Assembly (NCBI RefSeq): GCF_900199545.1
Contig: NZ_LT962671.1
Span: 1,818,831-1,858,962, forward strand
From: Raoultibacter massiliensis
Lineage (GTDB): Bacteria; Actinomycetota; Coriobacteriia; Coriobacteriales; Eggerthellaceae
Direction: 5' to 3'
Length of the DNA: 40,132 bases
Shown piece after piece: positions 7,875 through 16,425 of the stretch (positions within the stretch are counted from its first letter, which is position 1; the number at the start of each line of letters is the position of its first letter). The position numbers and the translations under genes were made by a program. The notes beneath the pieces are model-generated. The model had not been told where the DNA came from. It ran no database searches and saw nothing but the letters and a program-made list of their open reading frames with translations.

Positions 7875-9578
7875 TCAGTTTTCGCGCAAGCGCTCTGTTA
7901 ACGCATCGTTAATGATCTGAAGAGACTTCACGCGAGCGTAGCGCTTATCATCGCTCTCGAGTATGCGCCACGGCGCGTACGGAGTCGACGTCAGGCGGAA
8001 CATATCCTCGACAGCCGCTTTGTACTGCGGATACTTTTCGCGGTTGCGCCAATCCTCCTCGGTGATCTTCCATTGCTTCGCAGGATCCGCCTCGCGGGCC
8101 TCGAACCGGGAGAGCTGCTCATCGGGGCAGACATCGACCCAGAATTTGATGAGGATGGCCCCCCATTTCTGCAACTCGCGCTCGAACTCGTTTATTTCGT
8201 CATAGGCGCGTGACCATTCCGTTGCCGAGGCGAAACCTTCGACTCGCTCGACCAACACCCGCCCGTACCAGCTGCGATCGTAGATGCCCACGTGCCCCGC
8301 CTTCGGCAGCCGCGTCCAATATCTCCACAGATGAGGATGGGCCAACTCGGGCTTGGTGGGTGCAGGGCTTGTGAAGATGGTGTAGGCGCGGGCGTCGAGA
8401 GCCTGGGCGACCCGTTTGATGGCACCGCCCTTCCCCGCAGCATCCCATCCTTCGTACATCACCATGAGAGGGACGCGTGCCAGATACATCTCCTGCTCAA
8501 GCATGGCAAGGCGTTTCTGCTCGTACTTGAGGCGGCGGCGGTAATCGCCTTCGCCGAGCACAAGGGAGTGATCCACTTCGGCAAGACGGGGAACGCCTTC
8601 GGCGATCTCGAAGCGCGATGCGCGCGGGGCAAGCCGCGACGAGGCATCCGCTTCGCGCCCGGCCGCCTCGAGGATAGCCTGTCGATCTGCGGCGCTTCGA
8701 GCGCGCGGATCGCCTTCTCGAAGGATCCCGGCAGAGTTGGCCCGCGCCCGTTCTGCCGCGGCGGCAGCGTCCGGGTCGTCGCCGCGCGCAAGCGCCACTT
8801 CGAATGCGCTGACGAGCGTAGCCGCGATGTCAAGATTGGCGCGCCGCTTGTCCTCCCCGCTGATCAGGGTCCATGGCGCAAACGAGAAATCGCTGCCCGA
8901 AAGCAGGCGATCGTAGAGCTTGTAGGCCCGCTTGTAGTTTTCGGCGCTCTTGAGCTTCGCCTTGCTCACGCGCCAGCTCGTCGCCGGATCGCCATGCAGC
9001 TTGGCAAGTCGCTTTCGCTGCGCCTGCTGGGATACATGGAGGAAGAACTTCACGACCACGTAGCCGTCATCGACAAGCTGGCGCTCGAAGCTCTCGATCG
9101 AGGCCACGTATTCGTCCGCCGCGACCGAAGCGCGCCCCTTCTCGAGCTTGGCGGCCGTCATTTCGTCAGGCGCTTCGCCGGACTCGATGTAAAGCATGTG
9201 CTGTAACGCCGCGGTATACCACCCGCGATCGTAAAACGTCATATCGCCGCGCGGGCCGAGCGCTTTCCAAAACTGCTGCATGAGCGGGTAGTACCCCGTC
9301 ACGCCCTCGTGCATGTCGGCGAACATGCGAGCCTCTTGCGTATCGATATCGGGGGTCACGTACACCGAAGTGGCTCGGGCGTCGAGATTGTAGAGCAAAT
9401 CGGAGATGCGGCTGCCCTTCCCCGCGCCGTTCCAGCCCTCGAACAGCACCACGAGCCCGACGCCCTTCGCTCGCGCTTCCTGCTGAAGAACCACGAGCCG
9501 CTTCACCAAACCGTCGTAGATGGGTTTGTAATCCGCCTTCGAAAGCTTGTCCAATCCGAGCTCGACCGTCTCCAGCAT
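7875..9578 (-). CDS. pap: Polyphosphate:AMP phosphotransferase (fused two-domain PPK2)
   Basis: PPK2-type enzymes transfer phosphate between polyphosphate and nucleotides. Double-domain members (class II) are known to phosphorylate AMP to ADP. The 567-residue protein has two PPK2 domains. The first has Walker A EGWNGAGKGS at 47-56 and lid motif DRGWY. The second has Walker A EGWDAAGKGG near residue 375 and lid motif DRSWYGR, followed by KFWVDVCPDEQLSRF and the family end TPYAPWRILESDDKRYARV. An Ala/Arg-rich linker of about 80 residues joins them. The ATG at 9576-9578 follows GGAGGAAGCC. It diverges from ppx-ppk1, giving a polyphosphate locus. The AMP specificity is inferred from the architecture. 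Confidence 0.92.
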   Translation of the reverse strand: MLETVELGLDKLSKADYKPIYDGLVKRLVVLQQEARAKGVGLVVLFEGWNGAGKGSRISDLLYNLDARATSVYVTPDIDTQEARMFADMHEGVTGYYPLMQQFWKALGPRGDMTFYDRGWYTAALQHMLYIESGEAPDEMTAAKLEKGRASVAADEYVASIESFERQLVDDGYVVVKFFLHVSQQAQRKRLAKLHGDPATSWRVSKAKLKSAENYKRAYKLYDRLLSGSDFSFAPWTLISGEDKRRANLDIAATLVSAFEVALARGDDPDAAAAAERARANSAGILREGDPRARSAADRQAILEAAGREADASSRLAPRASRFEIAEGVPRLAEVDHSLVLGEGDYRRRLKYEQKRLAMLEQEMYLARVPLMVMYEGWDAAGKGGAIKRVAQALDARAYTIFTSPAPTKPELAHPHLWRYWTRLPKAGHVGIYDRSWYGRVLVERVEGFASATEWSRAYDEINEFERELQKWGAILIKFWVDVCPDEQLSRFEAREADPAKQWKITEEDWRNREKYPQYKAAVEDMFRLTSTPYAPWRILESDDKRYARVKSLQIINDALTERLREN

Positions 9579-9680
9579 GGCTTCCTCCGTATCGTTTCGC
9601 CCCGCACCGCGGCGGCACAGCCTATCGGCATGCACGCCTTCGGCACGGCCGGGGCCGCTTCGCCCCCGGCGCGTCGGTTC

Positions 9681-9753
9681 ATCATAGCACAGAGTAAAAT
9701 CGCGGTAACGCTGCGTATACATCCCGCTTCGCATCCTGCGGGAACGCTACAAT
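9681..9753. promoter_or_regulatory. Divergent promoter region between PPK2 and ppx-ppk1
   Basis: For the minus strand, TATGAT (complement of 9681-9686) lies 16 bases from TTACCG (complement of 9703-9708). For the plus strand, TACAAT at 9748-9753 is a good -10 box, but I see no convincing -35 box. Both assignments come from pattern matching only. Confidence 0.35.
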
Positions 9754-9789
9754 AACGGTAGCGAGCAGCAAAGAAAACGAGGAGCGTCC

Positions 9790-10836
9790 ATGCCGAATTA
9801 CGGAGTCATCGACCTGGGATCGAACACGATCCGCCTATGCGTCTACGAAGTCAAGGACGACTCGAAGCGCTCCTACACCCGCAAAGATTTCCGAACGCTG
9901 CTCAACAACAAAGTGATGGCGGGCCTCTCGGCCCACGTTGCGGACGGCTCGTTCACCGATAAGGGCATCGACCACGCACTCGACGTGCTCGCAGGCCACG
10001 CCAAACGCCTCAAGTATTTCGACTGCAAAAGAACCGACGTGTTCGCCACCGCCGTGCTGCGCAACTGCGAGAACTCGTCTGCCGCCGTGCGCGCCATCGA
10101 AAAGGGCAGCGGTTTTTCCATCACGCTTTTGTCCGCAGAAGACGAAGCCCACCTCGGATTCGTGGGCGCCACGTGCGACCGGGCTATCGAGGGGGGCACG
10201 CTCATCGACATCGGGGGCGGCTCGACCGAGCTCACCCGCATCGCCCGAGGCGCCGACCATGACAACGTAAGCATCGGACAGGGGTCGCTCTCGTCGTTCG
10301 CCGCGCACGTGCGCGGCATTCTGCCGACCCAGAGCGAGGCTCGGGCGATCGAGGACGCGCTCGAGGATCGGCTGGGGTCCATCGACGCGAGCCGTTATCG
10401 CTGCGATACGCTCTACGGCATCGGAGGAAGCGTGCGTGCCGCCGCGAAGATGTGCGCGGAATCCTACGGTCAAGGGGTGCGCCCCGAGCGGCTGACGCCC
10501 GAAGACCTCGACGCCATCATCGGATCGTGCCTCGCCGACCCCGACGCCTTCGCCCACACCGCCCTCAAAGCCGCGCCCGACCGCATCCATACGCTCGTTC
10601 CGGGGTGCCTGATCATCCGCCGGCTCCTGCGCGATACCGGGGCAAGCTCGCTTGTCATATGCAAGAAAGGCGTTCGAGAGGGCTACCTGATCGAGCGCAT
10701 GCTTCGCGGCAGAAGCGATTTCGGCCGCGAAGGCAAGCGAATCGGAACGGGCGGCGAATCGCACAGCGGCCGAAACGGCGCCGGCAACACCGGCTCCGGT
10801 CAGGCGAGAACAGGCACCGATAAGCACGGGAGGTAA
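9790..10836 (+). CDS. ppx: Exopolyphosphatase (Ppx/GppA family)
   Basis: Ppx/GppA proteins remove terminal phosphate from polyphosphate or from pppGpp. The 348-residue protein has the ASKHA phosphate-binding motifs IDLGSNTIRL (7-16) and LIDIGGGSTELTRI, and the later GIGGSVRAAAKM. It ends after about 310 residues of core with a hydrophilic tail rich in Gly, Arg and Ser. It is the short actinobacterial form and lacks the C-terminal HD-like domain of Escherichia coli Ppx. GAGGAG lies upstream of the ATG. The stop codon lies 2 bases before ppk1, and the ppk1 ribosome binding site overlaps it, so the genes form an operon. Polyphosphate is the likely substrate because of the neighbours, but pppGpp is not excluded. 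Confidence 0.92.
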   Translation: MPNYGVIDLGSNTIRLCVYEVKDDSKRSYTRKDFRTLLNNKVMAGLSAHVADGSFTDKGIDHALDVLAGHAKRLKYFDCKRTDVFATAVLRNCENSSAAVRAIEKGSGFSITLLSAEDEAHLGFVGATCDRAIEGGTLIDIGGGSTELTRIARGADHDNVSIGQGSLSSFAAHVRGILPTQSEARAIEDALEDRLGSIDASRYRCDTLYGIGGSVRAAAKMCAESYGQGVRPERLTPEDLDAIIGSCLADPDAFAHTALKAAPDRIHTLVPGCLIIRRLLRDTGASSLVICKKGVREGYLIERMLRGRSDFGREGKRIGTGGESHSGRNGAGNTGSGQARTGTDKHGR

Positions 10837-10838
10837 CC

Positions 10839-13478
10839 ATGGATCCACTCGACGCAAACATGCGCACCGTCAGCTCGCTCGGAGACGGAAACACCGTCGC
10901 CGAAATGCTTTCGGAAAGCAGCATCTCCCCCGAAGGCGGCGATCACGTTCCCGTTCCCGCGAGTCCGTTCATGCAGAACCGGGAACTCTCGTGGCTCACA
11001 TTCAACCAGCGCGTTCTCGACCAGGGAGCCGATCCCACCGTGCCTCTGCTCGAACGGCTCAACTTCGTCTCGATCTTCTGGAGCAATCTCCAGGAGTTCT
11101 TCATGGTGCGCGTCGGCAGTCTGACCGACCTTTCGCTTGTGAAAAAACGCATCATCGACAGCAAAACCAACATGACGCCCTCCGAGCAGCTCGACGCCAT
11201 CTACGAACGCTGCCACGAGCTCTATCCCATTCAGGAGCAGACATTCGCCCAGGTACGCGATCTACTCGCCGAAGCGGGCATCCGCCACCTTACCGAGGCG
11301 TCGCTCGACGAGGAGCAGCGCGCGTTTCTGCGCCGCTACCTCGAACTCAACGTGATGCCGTTTCTCTCGCCCCAGATCGTCAACTCGCGCCACCCGTTCC
11401 CCCACCTGGAAAACGGCGCGCTTTACGTTGTCGTCCGCCTTGACGAAGCCGCCGCCGACAAGAAGAAAGACGCCGCCGACGGAGCCGAGAAAAACGACCG
11501 CATCGAAAAGGAAGACAAGGTCGGCAAGGCGACCGCGAAGCAGACCAAGAAGGCAAAAAACCTTGCCGCAGAAGGCGTGACGCTCGGCATCATCCCCATG
11601 CCTCGACAGTGTGAGCGCGTCATCCAGCTTCCCGGCGAAGGCTTCCCGTTCATCCTCATAGAAGACGCGCTCGAGTTCATCGCCGCCGACGTGTTCTCGA
11701 TGTACACCGTCAAGCACACCAATGTGATCTGCGTCACGCGCAACGCCGACCTCGATTCGACCGAGGGCACCGACGAGAACGACGAGGATTACCGCGAGCA
11801 CATGAAACGCATTCTCAAAAAGCGCTCGCGCCTGGCTCCCGTCCGGCTCGAAAGCGAACGGAAGCTCTCGAAGACGGTATCCGACTTCCTGCTCGAGCGC
11901 CTCGATCTCAAACCCCATCAGGTGTTCGCCACAAGCTGCCCGCTCGATATGAGCTACACGTTCGGACTCGCCGGCCGTATCGACGCCAAGCTCGCCGCCA
12001 AACTCGTCAACCAGCCGTTCTCGCCCCAGTGGCCCGCCGACCTCGACCGCAACCGCCCCATCATCGAACAGGTTGCCGAAGCGGAAACGCTGCTTTCCTA
12101 CCCTTACGAAAGCATGGACGCGTTCGTGCAGCTTTTGCGCGAGGCATCGACCGACCCGTCGGTCATCTCGATCAAAATCACGCTGTACCGCCTGGCCAGC
12201 CAATCGCACCTGGCCGAAGCGCTCATCGCCGCCGCCGAGAACGGCAAGGAAGTCACCGCGCTGTTCGAGCTTCGCGCGCGATTCGACGAGAGCAACAACA
12301 TAGCGTGGTCGCAGCGCTTCGAGCAGGCGGGGGCGAACGTCATCTACGGGTTCCGCGATTTCAAGGTGCATTCGAAGATCTGCTGCATCACGAGGCAGAC
12401 GGAACGCGGCGTGCAGCACATCACGCAGCTCGGCACCGGCAACTACAACGAGAAGACCGCCAAGCTCTACACCGATCTCTCGTTCATCACCGCCGATGAG
12501 ACGATCGGGCGGGATGCGACTGAATTCTTCCGCAACATGGGTCTTGAGAACGCATCGAACAACTACGACATCCTCTGGGTCGCCCCGTTGCAGATCAAGC
12601 CGATGATCATCGCCCGCATCGACCGCGAGATCGAACGGGCGCAGGCAGGCGAGCCGAGCGGCTTGTTCTTCAAAACCAACTCGATCACCGACAAGGACAT
12701 CATCGAGAAGATAGCCGAGGCGTCGCAGGCGGGCGTGCCCGTCACGCTGTTCGTGCGCGGAATCTCGTGCATCGTTCCCGGAATCGAGGGCTACACCGAC
12801 AACGTGCGGGTGGTTTCGATCGTGGGCCGGCTGCTCGAGCACAGCCGCATTTACGGGTTCGGACCGCACGATGCGATGGACCTCTATCTCTCGAGCGCCG
12901 ATCTCATGACCCGCAATATGGAAAAACGCATCGAGATCGCCTGGCCGGTGCTCGGCGAAAGCCTGCGGCGCGAGATCACCGATTACATCGACGTTTCGCT
13001 CAAAGACACGGCGAAGCTCCGCGAGCTTTTGCCCGACAAGAGCTACACGCCCCTCGGATTCTTCGCGCCCGCCGACGAGAACGGCGAAAAAGAGCTGTTC
13101 GATTCGCAGGAGTACTTCATCGAAGATGCGAAGGCGCGCAAGCTCGCCGCCGCTGCGGAAACCGCCGTACGCGACGCGAATCGCGCGAAAGCCGAAAAGG
13201 CCGCCGCAGCCGCAAACGCACCGGCGCCGGCTGCTCGATCCGACGAGCGCGAGGATGCCGTGCAGGGCGATTGCGCCGACCGCTCCGAGGATGCACCGAA
13301 CGGCGCTTTCGCAGGCGGCTCCGAAGCACCTGCAATCGACGAGCGACAGCCCGACCGTCCGAGGGCGAAGACGCAAAGCGAAGCGATCGAGATCTCCCCT
13401 GCGGGCATCGTGTTCGTCGAGGGCGGCAAGCCGAAGAAACGCGGCCTGATTTCGCGCCTGCTTGGCTTGGGGAAGTAA
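10839..13478 (+). CDS. ppk1: Polyphosphate kinase 1, with an internal insert and a long C-terminal extension
   Basis: PPK1 makes polyphosphate from ATP by way of a phosphohistidine. Family motifs are NRELSWLTFNQRVL near the N-terminus, FKVHSKICCI with the likely phosphorylated His511, LGTGNYNEKTAKLYTDLS, and LEHSRIYGFG with the second active-site His668. At 879 residues it is well over the usual 690-740. A Lys/Asp/Ala-rich insert occupies about 203-245, and about 114 residues follow the core, rich in Ala, Glu and Arg and ending in a basic segment (KPKKRGLISRLLGLGK). The extension is probably disordered. GGGAGGTAACC precedes the ATG. It is co-transcribed with ppx. Confidence 0.95.
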   Translation: MDPLDANMRTVSSLGDGNTVAEMLSESSISPEGGDHVPVPASPFMQNRELSWLTFNQRVLDQGADPTVPLLERLNFVSIFWSNLQEFFMVRVGSLTDLSLVKKRIIDSKTNMTPSEQLDAIYERCHELYPIQEQTFAQVRDLLAEAGIRHLTEASLDEEQRAFLRRYLELNVMPFLSPQIVNSRHPFPHLENGALYVVVRLDEAAADKKKDAADGAEKNDRIEKEDKVGKATAKQTKKAKNLAAEGVTLGIIPMPRQCERVIQLPGEGFPFILIEDALEFIAADVFSMYTVKHTNVICVTRNADLDSTEGTDENDEDYREHMKRILKKRSRLAPVRLESERKLSKTVSDFLLERLDLKPHQVFATSCPLDMSYTFGLAGRIDAKLAAKLVNQPFSPQWPADLDRNRPIIEQVAEAETLLSYPYESMDAFVQLLREASTDPSVISIKITLYRLASQSHLAEALIAAAENGKEVTALFELRARFDESNNIAWSQRFEQAGANVIYGFRDFKVHSKICCITRQTERGVQHITQLGTGNYNEKTAKLYTDLSFITADETIGRDATEFFRNMGLENASNNYDILWVAPLQIKPMIIARIDREIERAQAGEPSGLFFKTNSITDKDIIEKIAEASQAGVPVTLFVRGISCIVPGIEGYTDNVRVVSIVGRLLEHSRIYGFGPHDAMDLYLSSADLMTRNMEKRIEIAWPVLGESLRREITDYIDVSLKDTAKLRELLPDKSYTPLGFFAPADENGEKELFDSQEYFIEDAKARKLAAAAETAVRDANRAKAEKAAAAANAPAPAARSDEREDAVQGDCADRSEDAPNGAFAGGSEAPAIDERQPDRPRAKTQSEAIEISPAGIVFVEGGKPKKRGLISRLLGLGK

Positions 13479-13612
13479 AAGCCCATTTTGCATCGCCATC
13501 CTGGCAATGGGTGCCGATGGCTCGACCTGACTTCGCATTCCGGTCGACGCGATTCGGAACGACCTCATCGGCATCCGTCGCATCGCCCCATCGGCGCTGC
13601 GACCCATCAAAA

Positions 13613-13649
13613 AACGGGGCTCGGGTCCCTTGCGAACCAGAGCCCCGTT
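13613..13649 (-). terminator. Terminator between ppk1 and the membrane protein gene, best oriented to the minus strand
   Basis: AACGGGGCTC at 13613-13622 pairs with GAGCCCCGTT at 13640-13649 around a 17-base loop. The plus strand has CCCC after the stem, while the minus strand has TTTTTT, so the U-tract favours stopping minus-strand transcripts. It may still end ppk1 mRNA. The adjacent 13479-13612 holds no gene I can support. Confidence 0.6.
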
Positions 13650-13689
13650 CCCCTATACGCCCCAACGGCAACAGATTGATAACCTAATT

Positions 13690-13769
13690 ATGAACATTGT
13701 TCACTTTCGCTTGACTTCGATTCGGCGCACTCTATTATGAACGTTGTTCATTTAATGAACGGTGTTCAT
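13690..13769. promoter_or_regulatory. Three palindromic operators for a TetR-type repressor
   Basis: Three near-identical 15-bp palindromes of form ATGAAC-N3-GTTCAT lie at 13690-13704 (last base C instead of T), 13737-13751 and 13755-13769. The first is just upstream of the -35 box, the second overlaps the -10 box, and the third lies in the leader. The TetR regulator encoded at 14386 is the obvious candidate to bind them; that link is inference. Confidence 0.8.
13711..13738 (+). promoter_or_regulatory. Sigma-70-type promoter of the membrane protein gene
   Basis: TTGACT at 13711-13716 and TATTAT at 13733-13738 are separated by 16 bases. The -10 box is covered by the second palindromic operator, which fits a repressible promoter. 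Confidence 0.75.
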
Positions 13770-13790
13770 AATCTAGCGAAAGGATCTGCA

Positions 13791-14276
13791 ATGGATATCA
13801 CGCTCGTTGCGGCAACGACCGCCATATCGCTCGCCCTCGTTTGTTACACCGCCGGAGTGTTCAGCGAACGGAAGCGAGGCGCGCTCACCAAGGGCAACCT
13901 ATCCCTCTTCTGGATCGGTCTCGCCCTCGATACGACCGGCACTACCCTGATGACCGTCATGGCCCAGGACGGCGGAACCGCACTCGGCATGCACGCGGCC
14001 TCGGGGGTTCTCGCCATCGCCCTCATGGCCGTCCATGCCATCTGGGCAACCGTCACCTTCGCTCGGAAAAATGAGAAGGGCATGAGAAGATTCCATACCT
14101 TCAGCGCACTCGTCTGGCTGTTTTGGCTCATGCCCTACGTCCTTGGCGTGCTGCAGGGCATCCCGGTCCTCCACCTTCAAAACCTTCAGGCGGGTATCGG
14201 ATCGATCGTCGTCGTGGCCCTAGCCGCCCTGCTCGTATTGCGCCGCCCTCATGACAGGCATCGCATTGCGCGTTAG
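13791..14276 (+). CDS. HsmA-like (TIGR03987-type) membrane protein
   Basis: The 161-residue protein is almost entirely hydrophobic, with four or five membrane helices. Its sequence pattern (LVCYTAGVFSERKRG, FWIGLALDTTGTTLM, HAIWATVTFARKNEKGMRRF, FSALVWLFWLMPYVLG) resembles the small family I know as TIGR03987/HsmA, whose function is not established. The ATG at 13791 is chosen because AAAGGATCT precedes it; an upstream ATG at 13737 lies inside the promoter and operator. Transcription probably starts at the operator-covered promoter, so the gene is likely repressed by the TetR protein encoded 109 bases downstream. The family assignment is from memory of the pattern. Confidence 0.75.
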   Translation: MDITLVAATTAISLALVCYTAGVFSERKRGALTKGNLSLFWIGLALDTTGTTLMTVMAQDGGTALGMHAASGVLAIALMAVHAIWATVTFARKNEKGMRRFHTFSALVWLFWLMPYVLGVLQGIPVLHLQNLQAGIGSIVVVALAALLVLRRPHDRHRIAR

Positions 14277-14385
14277 AGGTGCCGTCTCGCCCGCAATGCA
14301 GGCATCTCGGTTTATCATGGAATCGCATTCGTAAAACCAATCGCGCGCAACGTACGGCTATTGAGAGGAACGGTGTCGACAAACC

Positions 14386-14964
14386 ATGGGAGCCCATCGC
14401 AGCATCGACGCAGCGGACATACTTGAAACCGCATATCGCCTTGCCAAAGAACAGGGGCTCGCAAGCGTGAGCGTCCGCAGCGTCGCCGCCGCATGCGGCG
14501 TCTCCATCGGATCGATCTACAACTACTATCCCTCGAAAGACAGCCTGATCATCGATGTTGTCGGCGTATTCTGGCAGGAGGTGATCCATGGCAGCCCCGA
14601 TCTCGAACCCGATTGCGATAATCGGGGATTCGTCGACTTCGCCGAACGGGCTGCCTCGGCCATGGATGAAGCGCTCTCGTCGTTTCGCTCGGACTGGCTT
14701 CCCGAAATCCACGCGCTGGGAATGCGGGCGCGCGCCGAGGGGAAAGAACGCGAATCGAAGAGCTTCGAGCACATGCGGCAGGGCCTCATGCGCGCCTACG
14801 AGAAAGACGCTGCCATAGACCGTGCGCGAATCGAGAAGGAAATCGATGTCGAACAGCTCTGCTCCCTTGTCCTGAAAAGCATCGTCGGCGCTTTCGGAGC
14901 AAGTCGGGAAGATCGGACGGCGTTCTTTTCGCTGCTGCGCGCCGCGCTCTATCCGAGCGTATAG
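14386..14964 (+). CDS. TetR/AcrR-family transcriptional regulator
   Basis: The 192-residue protein has an N-terminal TetR helix-turn-helix: AADILETAYRLAKEQGLASV, then VRSVAAACGVSIGSIYNYYPSKDSL at about 30-54. A ligand-binding half of unknown specificity follows. The ATG at 14386 is the only good start, since an in-frame TGA lies shortly upstream. GAGGAA stands about 17 bases before it, farther than ideal. It follows the membrane protein gene on the same strand and probably binds the three palindromes upstream of that gene. If the two genes share a transcript it also represses itself. The intergenic 14277-14385 shows no clear promoter. Confidence 0.9.
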   Translation: MGAHRSIDAADILETAYRLAKEQGLASVSVRSVAAACGVSIGSIYNYYPSKDSLIIDVVGVFWQEVIHGSPDLEPDCDNRGFVDFAERAASAMDEALSSFRSDWLPEIHALGMRARAEGKERESKSFEHMRQGLMRAYEKDAAIDRARIEKEIDVEQLCSLVLKSIVGAFGASREDRTAFFSLLRAALYPSV

Positions 14965-15026
14965 CCCCAAAGGAGCCCTTGCGCGAAAAGGCGGGATGCG
15001 CGATCGGCGCCCTTGCCCGGAAAATG

Positions 15027-15062
15027 CGATCGGCGCCTGCGGAAAACCGCGGGCGCCGATCG
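15027..15062 (-). terminator. Strong hairpin terminator between tetR and glmM
   Basis: Bases 15027-15042 pair with 15047-15062 as a 16-bp stem with one G-U pair and an AAAA loop. On the minus strand the stem is followed by CATTTTCC, which fits termination of hisE-glmM. It can also serve the converging tetR transcript. Part of the left arm (GCGATCGGCGCC, 15026-15037) is repeated at 15000-15011. Confidence 0.7.
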
Positions 15063-15090
15063 ATTCGAAGCAAAAGGTCCTACAGCTCCG

Positions 15091-16425
15091 TTACAGCTCG
15101 GCCGCAACGACCTCGGCTACCGCATCGGCGTAGCGCTGGGCCGTTTCATGGTCGGAAGCCTCTACCATCACGCGGACGACAGGCTCGGTGCCGCTTGGGC
15201 GCACGAGAATGCGACCGTCGTCGCCAAGCTCGGCCGAAGCATCGGCAACGGCGCGCGCGATGGCCTCGTTGCCGTCGAGCGCATGCTTGTCGGCAACCTG
15301 CACGTTCAAAAGCACCTGCGGATACCGCTGCATAACCGCCGCAGCCTGCGCCACGGTGCCGCCCGAGCGCTGGCATGCGGCAAGAAACTGCAACGCGGTC
15401 ACAAGGCCGTCGCCTGTTGAGTTGTGCTCGAGAAAAATCATATGGCCGCTTTGCTCGCCGCCGAGCGCCAGGCCGCGCTCGCGCATGGCCTCGAGCACGA
15501 AACGATCGCCCACCTGGGTCTGGATGACCTCAATGCCCGCACCGCGCATGGCATGCGTGAAGCCGAGATTGCACATGACCGTCGAAACGACGGCGTTTCC
15601 GGGAAGAAGGCCGCGGTTTGCCAGGTCGATCGCACAGACCGCCTCTACAACATCGCCATCGATTTCGGTGCCGTCTGCATCGACGAACATGACTCGATCG
15701 GCATCGCCGTCATGGGCGATGCCCACATCGGCGCCCATCTCGGCCACAAGTTCGCGCAGCGGCTCCAGATGAGTCGATCCGCACGACACGTTGATATCGG
15801 TGCCGTCGAATTCGTCGTTGATGACCCGCACGTCGGCTCCGAGCCGAATGAGCGCTTCGGCGCTCGAGACAGCCGAGGCGCCGTGGCCCACATCAAGCGC
15901 CACCTTGAGTCCGTCGAACCGAATCCCCTGTTCCGCAACGCTCTCGACGGCATGCTCGATGTAGAGCTCGGCCGCGTTTTCGACAGGGATCGACACGCCT
16001 ACCGCGCCGCCCGTCGGAAGTTCCATCCTGTCGGCTTTACCCTCTACGACAAACGCCTCGATCTCGTCCTCGAGATCGCATGGCAGCTTGTAGCCCTGTG
16101 CGTCGAAGAATTTGATGCCGTTGTACTCGGGAGGATTATGGGACGCCGATATCACGATGCCACCATCGCAGTACAGTTCGCGAACGAGCAGCGCCACGCC
16201 CGGCGTGGGAACGATGCCCGCGCAAAACGCCGTGCCGCCCATGCTCATGATGCCCGCCATCACGCAAGACTCGAGCATATCGCCGCTTTGGCGCGTATCC
16301 TTCCCGATAACGATGTTGCGCCCCAAAAACGCCACGGCGGCCTGCCCGAGCTTGAAAGCCGTCTCGCAGGTCAATTCCTTGTTCGCGATGCCGCGAACGC
16401 CGTCGGTACCGAACAGTCGAGCCAT
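15091..16425 (-). CDS. glmM: Phosphoglucosamine mutase GlmM
   Basis: GlmM converts glucosamine-6-phosphate to glucosamine-1-phosphate for peptidoglycan precursors. The 444-residue protein has the four phosphohexomutase motifs: SASHNPPEYNG with phosphoserine S95, the metal loop HDGDADRVMFVDADG, the sugar-binding GGEQSGHMI, and the phosphate-binding RPSGTEPVVRVMVE. The ATG at 16423-16425 (MARLFGTDGVRGIANKELT) has AAAGGGGGAAATA upstream. The start overlaps the hisE stop by 1 base (TAATG), so the two are translationally coupled. A longer frame upstream would overlap hisE and is rejected. Confidence 0.96.
   Translation of the reverse strand: MARLFGTDGVRGIANKELTCETAFKLGQAAVAFLGRNIVIGKDTRQSGDMLESCVMAGIMSMGGTAFCAGIVPTPGVALLVRELYCDGGIVISASHNPPEYNGIKFFDAQGYKLPCDLEDEIEAFVVEGKADRMELPTGGAVGVSIPVENAAELYIEHAVESVAEQGIRFDGLKVALDVGHGASAVSSAEALIRLGADVRVINDEFDGTDINVSCGSTHLEPLRELVAEMGADVGIAHDGDADRVMFVDADGTEIDGDVVEAVCAIDLANRGLLPGNAVVSTVMCNLGFTHAMRGAGIEVIQTQVGDRFVLEAMRERGLALGGEQSGHMIFLEHNSTGDGLVTALQFLAACQRSGGTVAQAAAVMQRYPQVLLNVQVADKHALDGNEAIARAVADASAELGDDGRILVRPSGTEPVVRVMVEASDHETAQRYADAVAEVVAAEL

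Noticed and set aside
11262..13610. A 782-codon open frame on the minus strand opposite ppk1
   Set aside because: It mirrors ppk1 codon bias, has no ribosome binding site and no recognisable protein pattern.
13488..13679. A possible small plus-strand gene after ppk1
   Set aside because: It covers a terminator stem, has no ribosome binding site and its composition looks non-coding.
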